Source: Mytilisepta virgata
Lineage: Eukaryota > Mollusca > Bivalvia > Mytilida > Mytilidae
Reading direction: 5' to 3'
DNA length: 64,000 bases
Assembly: GCA_028015205.1 (NCBI GenBank)
Contig: CM051510.1
Span: 32,798,580-32,862,579, forward strand
Each line of letters begins with the position of its first letter. Within the stretch, counting starts at the first letter, position 1. Made by a program: the position numbers and the translations under genes. The notes beneath the pieces were generated by a model, which was not told the DNA's origin, searched no databases, and worked only from the letters and a program-made list of their open reading frames with translations. Positions 45,771 to 56,235 of this stretch are shown here, one piece after another.

Positions 45771-46066
45771 AAACATTCTGCCATTGGGGGCCTCGGTGGA
45801 CGAGTGGTCTAGGTAGTTCGTCATGACTCCTACTATCACTAGCCTGTCAACGCTGGGGTTGTGAGTTCGAATCTCACCTGTGGCGGGGTGTGTTCGACTC
45901 CGATTTTAATTGACAAGGATTGCAATTTTCCTACCGAAGGTCGGTGGTTCTCTCCGGGTACTCCGGCTTCCTCCACCAATAAAAACTGGCCGCCGCGAAA
46001 TGGCCAAAATGTGCATAATGCGGCGTTAAACCCCAACTAAACAAACAAACAAACATTCTGCCATTG
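45771..46066 (+). mobile_element. tRNA-derived SINE with 16-bp target-site duplication
   Basis: The body (45787-46050) has a tRNA-like head with GAGTGGTCTAGGTAG and a B box GAGTTCGAATC, then CTCTCCGGGTACTCCGGCTT, GGCGTTAAACCCCAACTAAA and an (AAAC)n tail. AAACATTCTGCCATTG flanks it at 45771-45786 and 46051-46066 (two further bases also match). This is the signature of LINE-mediated retroposition. A related truncated copy lies at 50040-50242. Confidence 0.95.
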
Positions 46067-47138
46067 TATATAAAGGGTTAAGTTTGGTTTCAAATGATAC
46101 TACTGTTATTACAAATGGTATTCAGTACTGGCTTTTTTCCTAAAATTTTCGAGCACACCTTTTGTGCAAATATCAGAAACTGACCTTTTTAAAATTCTTG
46201 CTTTCTTATCTCATAAAAAATTAAATGTTGACAACATTCTTGTTAGTGTCTACATTAGAAATATGCAAACCTCGGTTGGTTCCCCTTTCTTCTGATATCG
46301 GATGGGAGAGAAGCGAAATCAACCGATGTTTGTCGATTGTCTCGGCGTCAGACATATCGCTTATACTACAATCTCTAGCCGTCTTGTAACTCAGTTCGTG
46401 CCAAATGCAATAAAACGTGGGGGTGTAAGTTAGTTATTCAGATAAGATCCGTCCTTTTTTCTGACTATCCTTTCCTTGTAATTTAAATTTGATTGAATGG
46501 CGCTTGCATGCAACAATGCATTAAGCATAGATCCAACTTGACTCGTCATAATGTTATAATATATAATGCTGATTTCTTTTCGCATATATATCTAATTACA
46601 AATGTACAATTTGGCATGTCCTAGGGGGCTTGTAATGATCATTGTTTTCGTGTTGATAAGGGGCATATGAAATAAATCATTTATTTACTGAGTATTAAAA
46701 CTTGCGTTAGTAGTTTTTTAATTAAAATGCTGTTCTCTTATTTCGCATGAGAAATGAAGAAACAAATACAAAATGAAAAAAGTAAATTAATAATCGCCAA
46801 GAGGAATTCATGATGTAAGCTAGATACTTAGTCTGTAAATTTACAAATTGGAATAATCTATTGAAAAGGTCGAAATTTTCAAATTAATTAGAAATTTTGT
46901 GTGCCTCCAATTATATTTACCAGAAATGTAATATAAGAGATTTGTCAGTGGGTTTAAAATCCCACCCTGTTGATACATGATGCTTACTGCAACTCGTAAT
47001 TGAAGTAATATTTAGTCATTCTGAATACGTTCAATAAGCCTTTGTCTATTCGGATTTTTGAAATAGCATTATATAATGACATTATAATCTTTACGTTGTA
47101 TGAAAAAGCAAGATATTTGATCATAAAATATTAAATAG
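46067..47138. other. No gene seen
   Basis: AT-rich sequence with no credible frame or RNA gene. Confidence 0.45.
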
Positions 47139-47260
47139 GATCAAAACAGAAGCAATATTAGTAATAGGTGACAAACAAGTTTTTAACGGACATAATTTAT
47201 AATGATTTCTTGAAGTCAAAGTCGTCAAAAAAAACAAAAACAAAAAAAAAAAAAACGTTG
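47139..47260 (+). mobile_element. MITE-A copy 6, left half
   Basis: ATCAAAACAGAAGCAATATT, GGTGACAAACAAGTTTTTAA and ATTTCTTGAAGTCAAAGTCG form the left end and interior. An A-rich tract follows, and then unrelated repeats. The matching right half is at 49169-49230. Confidence 0.75.
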
Positions 47261-47261
47261 T

Positions 47262-47390
47262 TATACAGGTTTGTTCACTTTTGTGTTGTTTTTTGTCCGG
47301 AGTTCCGTCAGTTGGGTTGCTTTTATTGATTGGTATGTCATTTTTTAACTTTCCTTTTATCCATTTTTTTGTTTATGTAGTAGTAAAGAA
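47262..47390 (+). repeat. Dispersed repeat (family of 3361-3545)
   Basis: GTTGTTTTTTGTCCGGAGTT, CAGTTGGGTTGC, TTGATTGGTATGTCATTTTT and TTATCCATTTTTTTGTTTAT parallel 3455-3540. Confidence 0.6.
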
Positions 47391-49168
47391 ACAAGAGGCT
47401 CACTAGAGCCTGTATCGCTCACCTGGAGTCTGGTTTTCATTGGACAATTAATCAACTATTTGACCAAGTTTGTTGCAATTGGTTGAATTGTTCAGGGAAA
47501 ATTTGTTGAAGATTTATTTTTCATAAAGTTTAATGTTAAAATAAGTTCCCTGATGGTGGTAGTCCTGGCAGGAAGTTGACAAAATTGACCTGGAATAAGG
47601 GTGAACCTTAAATAAATGTAACAGAACCCGACCTCAAATTACACAAACCAATAACTCCTAAATAGAATTTGGGATTCCCTTCAAAATTTCAGGGTATGTA
47701 GATCTCAACATGGCAAACATTTTTCAAATTTACATTTCACTTCTATCTCAAATAGTTTTGGAGATAAATGACGAAAAATGTTAAATTTTGAAAATTTGAC
47801 GAAAAAAGGGCAATAACTCCTAAATGGGTTTTGGGATTTCCTTCAAAATTTCATGGTATGTAGATCTCAACATGGCAAACATTTTACAAATTTAGATTTC
47901 ACTTCTATCTCAAATAGTTTTGGAGATAAATGACAAAAAATGTTAAATTATGATAATTTGACGAAAAAAGGGCAATAACTCCTAAATGGGTTTTAGGATT
48001 TCCTTCGAAATTTCAGGTTAGGTAGATCTTGTCATGCTGATCAATTTTACCCCATGTCAGATTTTTGATATCTGTAACGGTTTTTAAGTCATAAGCCAAA
48101 AACAACACATGCACCCCTATATTCTATTTTTAGCTACGACAGCCGCCATGTTTTATGTCAGATCAAAATAAATTGAGGATCGTTTGTAGAGGACATGTTA
48201 TAGGCCATTCCTATTAAGTTTCAAACCAATCGGCCCAGCGGTTTCAGAGAAGATTTTTGAATAAAAAAATTTTGAAAATTTGACAAAAAAAGGGCAACAA
48301 CTCCTAAATGGATTTTGGGATTTCCTTTAAAATTTCAGGGTAGGTAGATCTCAACATGGCAAACATTTTTCAAATTTACATTTCACTTCCATCTCAAATA
48401 GTTTTGGAGATAAATGACGAAAAATGTTAAAATTTTGAAAATTTGACGAAAAAAGGGCAATAACTCCTAAACGGGTTTTGAAATTTCCTTCAAAATTTCA
48501 GGGTAGGTAGATCTTGTCATGCTGATCAATTTTACCCCATGTCAGATTTTCGATATCTGTAACGGTTTTTGAGTTATTAGCAAAAAACAGCAATTTACCC
48601 CTATGTTCTATTTTTAGTAACAGCGGCCATGTTTTTCGACGAATCAAAAATCCCCACATCAGTTCTATGCAGGGTACTCCAGGAAACATTCAAACCAAGT
48701 TTGGTTCTAATTAGTCAAGTAGTTTCAGAGGAGAAGATTTTTGAAATAATAACATAAAAAAAAGCTAAAATGTCAAAAAAGGGCAATAACTCTAACATCA
48801 GTTGACAGATTTTCACGAAAATCAGCACACAGGTAGCTCTCATCATGCTGAACACTTTCATTCTGCCAGAATTTGCCGTAACCTAATGATTTTTGAGATA
48901 TTTGCGAAAAACTGTTGTCTGACCCCTATGTTCTATTTTTAGTAACAGCGGCCATGTTTTTCGACGGATCAAAAATCCCCACATCAGTCCTATGCAGGAT
49001 ACCCCAAAGAACATTCATACCAAGTGTGGTTCCAATTGGTCAAGTAGTTTCAGAGGAGAAGAGTTTTGAAAAATTGTTAACGACGACGGACGACGACGAC
49101 GGACGACGACGACGGACGCCAAGTGATGGCAATAGCTCACATGGCCTTTGGCCAGGTGAGCTAAAAAA
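47391..49168 (+). mobile_element. Hairpin-ended modular repeat element (family H), copy 2
   Basis: It opens AAGAGGCTCACTAGAGCCTG with TATCGCTCACCTGG and closes GCCAAGTGATGGCAATAGCT followed by the stem AGCTCACATGGCC/GGCCAGGTGAGCT. The interior has about four modules with GGGCAATAACTCCTAAATGG, AGATCTCAACATGGCAAACA and TCTATCTCAAATAGTTTTGG. Two further modules carry CCTATGTTCTATTTTTAGTA and ACAGCGGCCATGTTTTTCGA, and a GAC/GGAC tract lies at 49081-49118. The modules differ from those of copy 1 while the ends are conserved. No enzyme gene. Confidence 0.75.
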
Positions 49169-49232
49169 GTGGCAACGTCATTGTAGAAATCTTGTTTCGT
49201 TTACAAATATTGTTACCCTTTCTCTTTTGGTC
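49169..49232 (+). mobile_element. MITE-A copy 6, right half
   Basis: GTGGCAACGTCATTGTAGAA, ATCTTGTTTCGTTTACAAAT and ATTGTTACC form the right interior and end of MITE-A. It directly abuts the 3' terminus of the family H element. Confidence 0.8.
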
Positions 49233-49239
49233 CTAAAAC

Positions 49240-50039
49240 GAACGAGAGGCCCCCAATAGACTGTATCGTTCAATCGGATTTAGTAGGGTCCTATGGCTGT
49301 GGTGACCATCTTAGTTCACAGTCTAAGTCATCAAACATAGAAAAACCATTGCTGCCATGTCTGGTTCCAAATGGCCAAGTGGTTTAAGTTACGATATGAA
49401 GATTTGCAAATTAAAGGACCAGGGCCATTTTCCCCTGTATTTGTTTCACTCAAAACCATTGATGTTTAATCTTAAATATTTACCTACTTTTTATCGTAAA
49501 CTATTGTACGATAAGGAGATACACAAACTCACTTACAGCTAAAAATTCCGTTTGGTTCTGAGTGTCCTTCACGTTGAAAAACTGTCAGAGAGACGTTAAT
49601 TTGGTAAATGTATGTTAAAACTAACATCAAAAGTGATATTCAGGTGTGTAGAAAATATTTGAGTAACTTACATTTGTACTTGTTAGTTATTATAATCAAA
49701 TCTATAGAGAACACATACCAGGCTATGCCTCCAGAGATTTTGGCCCTAGAAGTGAAATAAATGCAAGGGAATATGACCCTTCTTCCTTTCCCATAGAGTC
49801 TTGTGTTAAACCAAGTTCGGCTGTGGCAGTCATCTTGGTTCACAGTCCGGGTCATCTGACATAATACTGAAACAGGACCATCTATGGACCATAGGTGACA
49901 AGTCTGGTTTCCATTGGTAACTGGCTTCCCACAAAACATTTTTTAAATGAATTTTCCCATAGGGTCCTATGTTAAATAAAGTTCGGTTGTGGCTGTCATC
50001 TTGGTTAATAGTCCAGGCCATTTGACACAGTTCTGAATG
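49240..50039 (+). mobile_element. Family H fragment, copy 3
   Basis: GAGAGGCCCCCAATAGACTG and TATCGTTCAATCGG look like a decayed 5' start. Modules with TCCTATGGCTGTGGTGACCA (49280), GGCTGTGGCAGTCATCTTGG (49820) and GGTTGTGGCTGTCATCTTGG (49984) follow. No 3' hairpin; the SINE at 50040 interrupts the fragment. Confidence 0.65.
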
Positions 50040-50242
50040 GGCCTCGGTGGCCGGGTGGTCTAGGTAGTTCGTCATGACTACTAATGATCACTAGCCTGTC
50101 AACGCTAGGGTTGTGAGTTTGAATCTCACCTGTGGCGGGATGTGTTCGACTCCGATCTTAATTGACAAGAAGGATTGCCACTTTTCCTACCGAGGGTCGG
50201 TGGTTCTCTCCGGGTACTCCGGCTTCCTCCACCAGTAAAAAC
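50040..50242 (+). mobile_element. tRNA-derived SINE, 3'-truncated
   Basis: GGGCCTCGGTGGCCGGGTGG, TCTAGGTAGTTCGTCATGAC, GTTTGAATCTCACCTGTGGC and CTCCGGGTACTCCGGCTTCC match the SINE at 45787-46050. It breaks off after CCACCAGTAAAAAC, where the other copy continues with its 3' end. Confidence 0.9.
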
Positions 50243-50375
50243 ATCATTTGCGAAGATCATCTCGGTAAAAGAACTGGTCCGTCGTATGAAGACGAAAAAT
50301 GGCTATCCCTTGTTATGAAGTGGAGATGGATTAGCATAAGTTGGTATAACTTGTTTCCAAATTCCGTAAAATAAA
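50243..50375 (+). mobile_element. LINE-like 3' tail
   Basis: GTCGTATGAAGACGAAAAAT and GTGGAGATGGATTAGCATAA, then GGTATAACTTGTTTCCAAAT and an AAATAAAC end resemble 3828-3890. It is joined directly to the truncated SINE. Confidence 0.6.
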
Positions 50376-51985
50376 CAAAGTTAAACTAAATTAACAAACA
50401 TAGCATTGATTATCAAAAACCGGAGAAACTATAATCAATCTAAGACTAAAAATTCATCGAAACATTTCCCCATTATTTCGACACATACTTGCGAATATTA
50501 AAGTAAATAAAATTATTAAAATCGTTTTGGAAAAATTTGAAATATATATCTCTTCCAAAACAGCTAAACAAATCATCACACAATCTCTAAGAGTACAACG
50601 TACATTCACTAACACATGAACTAAAATTAATCTTTTTATCAAAAAAATATTTCTTTTTAACATCATAATGCAATATTAGTCTTTCTGACAGAAAACTGAA
50701 ATCAAATTTGTCAGTCTAATTTCAAGGTACAAAAGAAACCAATTAGACATGGTAAATTGACACGGCACATAGACCTTCGTATCTTAGTTGTGTTTAATTG
50801 GATTTGTAGAAGTTATTGACACAAGCTATGAGATTTATTTTATAATAGCTGTTTTCTTGGTTGTTTGAAAGAACTTGTAACAAAGGGTTTAATGTTTCGG
50901 GGGTGATAATTGATAGGTTAACGTTCATTTCCAATTACGTGAATCAGACATGTAGATGTAATTTAATATACTGTTAACATTTCTAAACAAATTTTATATT
51001 AACATTAGCATTGTTGCACAGACACATTTTTGCATCCTACCAAATTGGTTACTTTTACACTGGTAAACATCGTCTTCGCATTTAAACTCCTCTCAATCAC
51101 TGATAGATGGTCAACACACCCAGTACTGACGGCTGTAAGGCAACCCTTTTATGTACTTTTCGTTGTTGTTTTCTTAAAATTAAGCTTCCCACACAAATAC
51201 ATGATCGTTTATTCCTAGGTATAAATATTTCCATACGTACTTGGAGATCTGGTGATGCCTCTAGTGCATCGTCAAATATCAACCTTTTTCTGTGCTATCA
51301 TATGTTGTATGTCAGAGCTCTTTATATATGGGTCATTTTAAAAAAAGTCCATTTTCCTGTCCACTTATGTTAAAAAAATATTCAGACACAATGGCATTAT
51401 TGTTTTGTGCTTAAACAAAAGTTCGCAATTTTTTCAAATCGGCACATCTAGAATGAGAACGATTTTCTCCTTGCGATCCAAAATAAATTGATTTTGAAGC
51501 TCAATATTGAGCAATTTGCGTGTGTCCGGACTGAGAGAACCATGTTTGCACATTATTTTTCAATGATTTTTTGTATGTTTTCAAATCGGCAACATTATTT
51601 TTTTGAATAGCATATAATTAAATTTTAACAAGAAAGTAAAGTCTTGAAAATATATATATATCTGCTCATAAAAAAGTAAATTATGTTGGCGTCCATGAAA
51701 TGCATGTCTGTCCTGTTACCGGTGCTAAATTTGCAGAACAATAATTTTTGCCTGCAAATACGAATATCTTCTATGATGAAATCAAAAGTATAAATATTTT
51801 CCAAATTAAAACCAAAACAATAGAACGTTAGAAGAAACAGAAGCGAAGTTATAACCAGAAAAGTAAGCCAAACTGATAGCGTACCCTTTTAAAATGTCTA
51901 TCATGTTACCAACAAATTTATACATTACTACACCCATACGTTCTCAAAAGGGTCACTAACTGTTTGGAAACAAAGAACGCTAACA
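50376..51985. other. No gene seen
   Basis: AT-rich. Overlapping frames of 60-88 codons at 51030-51373 show no family signature. The phrase CTGTCCTGTTACC begins to recur from about 51708. Confidence 0.4.
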
Positions 51986-52005
51986 GAAAAAACCATACAC
52001 CGATG

Positions 52006-52297
52006 TAAGGGGAGCTGTTATTTCGAAATATAATCAATAAACATATAATTTTGTCCTTCCTGTTACTGTCTATCCTGTTACCTTAAATAAAGTAACAGGA
52101 TAGACAGATTAAGTATAAGAATAAACAACTATGTATCTGTAGCCATTATGAAATATTTGAAAATGAAATGAAACATTTGATAGTCTACATATCTTTAAGA
52201 AAAAACAAACAACTTTGCAAGGGGAGCTGTTGTTTTGCAATAGAATCAATAAACATATAATTTTGTCTATTCTGTTACTGTCTGTCCTGTTACCCCA
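52006..52297 (+). repeat. Two-copy tandem repeat, ~213-bp period
   Basis: AAGGGGAGCTGTTATTTCGA at 52006 and AAGGGGAGCTGTTGTTTTGC at 52219 are each followed by TCAATAAACATATAATTTTG, TCCTTCCTGTTACTGTC or its variant, and TGTCCTGTTACC. Single CTGTTACC phrases also occur at about 51714 and 52333, suggesting a longer degenerate array. Confidence 0.75.
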
Positions 52298-52299
52298 AC

Positions 52300-53585
52300 A
52301 ATATGTATATGAAAACCTTTTATGTCCGTTCCTGTTACCATAGAAAATGGCGTTTTACTAAAATTATATGTTATCAAAGAACTAAGTGATGGATTGATTC
52401 AAAAGTCCAATATAAGCCGAATATAAGGAAGTGCTTCAGTTGGTTTTGCGTTGGTTGTAGCAATTTTTGAAGCATTTGAAAATCTATTTTTAGATAGTTT
52501 TTTCAGGACACAATATAAAGTGATATTTTTATCCCGTAAATGCAAAGAAATTAAATATTCTGTTATTGTTTTCTGAAGCAGCACTAACGTACCTTTGAGA
52601 AATAATCAATACGTTTTTCACATTTTTCCTGTTGATAGTAAAAAAATTCTCACAAATGTGGTAACAGGTAGACAAAATTTTGCACCATCAGTCAAAAATG
52701 TGTCAATCATATTTTTATCTGATGTCATTAAGATTGCATATTTGAGTATTTTGTTTAAGAAGTATCATATATTTTGCAAGTTTAATAAATATGATGATTC
52801 AAACAAATTGTTTTTTCTCAATTTTGCAATGTTAAAAATGCACTTTTTTTGAAAATGACCCATACAAGTCGTGTATATACATATGTATTGTCGTTTTCTC
52901 CCCTTCTTTTTGTTGTGTGTGACTTAAGCGTCTCTAATTAATTTGTATATCAAATTGTTTGTGCTTTGGGTTTTTTTTGTTACATGTTTCAGATAATTAT
53001 ATCTGTTTATATGTTATATACCCCTTGTAGGTCCTTGATTGGTTCAATAAGATGTTGTTATATGTTATGTCTAATGTATTTTACAAACCACATCAACTGA
53101 CCAACGACCCAGAATCCAGAAGCAGACTTCTCAAAACTTACTTAGTCAGGTGTGTTTGATTCCGACATACATTTTTTTGTATAGAATGCCAATTTATCTA
53201 ACTAAATACAGCTATTATATTTTAATAACTTACAATCACTCTTTTAGATTACTTATCTTCTTTACTTTGATTGCCAGAGAAGACCTTATAATACTTTTTT
53301 GATTACCAATTTTGATGCTCTTTACACCACCATTTATATCTCATCAGCATGGTTAAAGACCAAACCTGTTAGATTGTAAGTAACCGAAGTAACATCTGCT
53401 TATTTGTCATTGCGTCAATACGTGGAACAAATGTTTGAACAAATTCAGTTAATAAATTGCGTCAGAAGGTAAATAAAATGAGGTTTCATTTCCTTTATCG
53501 AAAGCAAAGTAAATTATTTGCTAAAATTCAGAAAAAGATCATGGCAAAAATCGAAAACAAAAATCCTTCAATTTGTGATATGGAA
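52300..53585. other. No gene seen
   Basis: AT-rich sequence. Frames at 52399-52584 (minus) and 52595-52852 (plus) are lysine/asparagine- or phenylalanine-rich and unconvincing. Confidence 0.4.
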
Positions 53586-53753
53586 TTAAGGTATCCGTAC
53601 CATAAATGACCACGTGGTTATTCAAAAGTTCCCGGATGTTCCATACAACGCAATTGAAATGACCTCGGTAATTATCGGCAAACTTCGGAAATGCCAATAT
53701 AACTACAATATACAGACTCTGCATATAAACAATAAAGTGTGTTTCAGCTTGAG

Positions 53754-53838
<85 letters not shown>

Positions 53839-53925
53839 TCCAGCTTTAAATTGTTTGGTTCAGCCATTCACGGTCAAAAAGAGATACAATTTCGATCATG
53901 ATCTATTATGGTCCGGATACCTTAA
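53586..53925. mobile_element. TTAA-flanked element, family T1, copy 2 (inverted) with expanded TA tract
   Basis: It starts TTAAGGTATCCGTACCATAA and ends TTATGGTCCGGATACCTTAA, a 20-bp terminal inverted repeat with one mismatch. The interior is the reverse complement of 1581-1861. TA repeats at 53757-53835 are interrupted by AAAGAA, whereas the other copy has only about eight TA units there. Confidence 0.9.
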
Positions 53926-53966
53926 TATTTAGACCATTTAGGAAGCAATTTTAAAGTTTTTGGAGA

Positions 53967-54140
53967 GGGCAAGATTTATACAGGATAGTTTACTATGACG
54001 ATATGCTACATATTATTGTTGTCTTGAAGCCACAGGCGTCCAAAACATTGTCGTCATGAAAAGGAAACAATAATGCAAGGTCATTGTAGAAATCTTGCTT
54101 GTTATCGATTACGAACATATTTCTGTTTCTGTTTTTATTC
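53967..54140 (+). mobile_element. MITE-A copy 7
   Basis: ATTATTGTTGTCTTGAAGCC, AATGCAAGGTCATTGTAGAA, ATCTTGCTTGTTATCGATTA and CGAACATATTTCTGTTTCTG match the family. The left end is eroded. Confidence 0.8.
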
Positions 54141-55450
54141 TCGTTTCAATTATGCAGTTTTCTCACATTTTTTAGACTGGATTTTTGTCTAAAATTTCTT
54201 CCTTGCCCCCATATAAATCAAAAGATTATACTCTAAATCTGAAACAGACTTAGATAAAATAGCGAAACTTCAGACTAGGACAACTTTGCTTGAACGATTT
54301 AAAATCTTGTTTAAGATCAAATTACAAATTTCATAAAAAGTTTCAAGTTGTCTTAAAGCCGGAACAAAACGAATTGAAAAAATTGTCCTCAAACGTATCA
54401 ATTTTACGTTACAGAACAATGTCAGTATGGCAAAGCAAATACGGTTGATAATCGTTAAATCAAAATATAAAATAACCACAGTTCGCAACATAACTGCGGA
54501 AGATGGCACACGTAGTAACAGGATCAACACATGGTATCTTCAAACAATATTAATGGAAAATAAAACAACTTAAAATGAAATGTGAAGACTTGTTTTCAGC
54601 ATAGTTTTATCAATTACTCTGATAATATTTACATTGACAAGCCTGACTTCATTACTTTCTGTTATTTTGAACCTGTCATCATTTAAGCTGTTTTAATAGT
54701 AATTTCCCTGGCGTAAACTATATTACCTTAATACTACTTTATTAGGTTTCAATTAACACCATAATGTGTCTACAGTGTTTGCAGAAGACCACGTGATCGG
54801 TTGCGGCAGAAGCATCACAATCACGTGACAGTGCAGAACGACAGACATGCTGAGCAATTACAATTCGCACTATAAATCTTGCTAAAAAAATCAATAAACG
54901 AAATATTCCTCCTTTAATTTCAAATCAATGCAGATTTTTAGGCCCTAAAATGATTTAAGTGACGATCAGGGATGGCTGTAATAACTATTTTATTATACTT
55001 TCTGCTGGTTGGCTGCTCGTCTTTGTCGGGTTGTTTATATCCGAGAATTACTCACTGTGGGATCCTACGATTTGTCATTCGATAAATTTTTATAAGGTCA
55101 AGTCGGTATTAATTAAAACAGTTTGTCAATTATTAATTTGTATAAAAAATAGAATTTTATTGTATTTTAAATAATCTGCGTCACAGTGTAATGCATTAAC
55201 AAGTGGGCATGGAAAGAATTATAAATATATCAATTAATTACTCTTTCACTGGAATTGAACTTTCTTTTCTCATTTATAATTATTTTAGACATAATATTGA
55301 TAACATAAAACTGTTTCATACATATAGTTATAAATATGAAAATTTAAGGATTGAACGGTTGAAAAAAATGATTACATTTAGGGACTGTCACGTTGTCTTC
55401 AACAAATAACACGAAAAGCCCTGATTGACCCTAAATTATACACCAATAGA
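54141..55450. other. No gene seen
   Basis: AT-rich; no credible frame or RNA gene. Short frames at 54270-54530 (minus), 54959-55174 and 55203-55409 lack family features. Confidence 0.4.
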
Positions 55451-55451
55451 A

Positions 55452-55640
55452 TGAAAACAGACAGTAACAAGCATAAGTTTTACGGAAAAACTCTACCGTG
55501 ACGTTATATATTGTTGTCTGGAAGAAAAAAGTGTCCGAAAACATTGACGCCTAAAAACTACAACAGCGTAACGTCAGAATAGATTGTGCCTAGTGAAAAT
55601 CTTATTTGTCATCGGCTACGAATATTATTACATAAAACTG
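55452..55640 (+). mobile_element. MITE-A copy 8
   Basis: ACAGACAGTAACAAGCATAA at the left (eroded), CGTTATATATTGTTGTCTGG and ACATTGACGCCTAAAAACTA inside, and AAAATCTTATTTGTCATCGG plus CTACGAATATTATTAC at the right. Confidence 0.8.
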
Positions 55641-55969
55641 TTTCATATATGTACACAGTTTTGGGTCGGAAATTATCCCCGGTATTCGGAATTCAGAGGT
55701 GACGGTTTTTGGAGGATTTTTTTACTTGAAAATATAGGTGAAAATTCTGGACCAGAATAAAGCGTTCGGTTTGCGGAGGAATCCAGTTTTCAGAGGGGCC
55801 GGTTTAGGGGTGTTCCACTGTACACATAATTCCATATAACATGTATAATAAGCATAAACCCTGAAAGTTTATGAGTATTCACTGAACCCTCCCATAAATC
55901 CTAATAAAGTAATTAAAAAGGCAGATAAAACAATACAAATCAATAGGAGTGACTATTCTATTTGTCAGG

Positions 55970-56165
55970 GTTTTGTAGTTTCCCGAGCATCATGGTGGGT
56001 GTCTTATAAAAGGCCGGAACTGCTTTCCTGTCCAGACCACCTGAGTTCACCCCGGTTTGGTGGGATCCCCGTTGCTTATCATTTTATTTTAGGTTTTTGA
56101 TTTGTATTTATGTTATTTGTTCTTGACCTTTCCTTTCTCGGTTTTGTCTTTTTTCTGGATTTGTG
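55970..56165 (+). mobile_element. Retroelement 3' tail (RT-tail family)
   Basis: GAGCATCATGGTGGGTGTCT (compare the ATGGCGGGTGTCCTGAAGG of the coding remnant at 33780), GTCCAGACCACCTGAGTTCA, CCCCGGTTTGGTGGGATCCC and TTTTCTGGATTTGTGACTG. Confidence 0.65.
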
Positions 56166-56235
56166 ACTGTTCGATACCCATCGATTGACCTTGGTTTCGT
56201 AGGTCCGGTACTAGAGTTCTGAAAACGGAACAGGA

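Noticed and set aside
45800..45880. Apparent tRNA gene
   Set aside because: The B box is perfect, but the element has a SINE body, an (AAAC)n tail and a target-site duplication; it is the SINE head.
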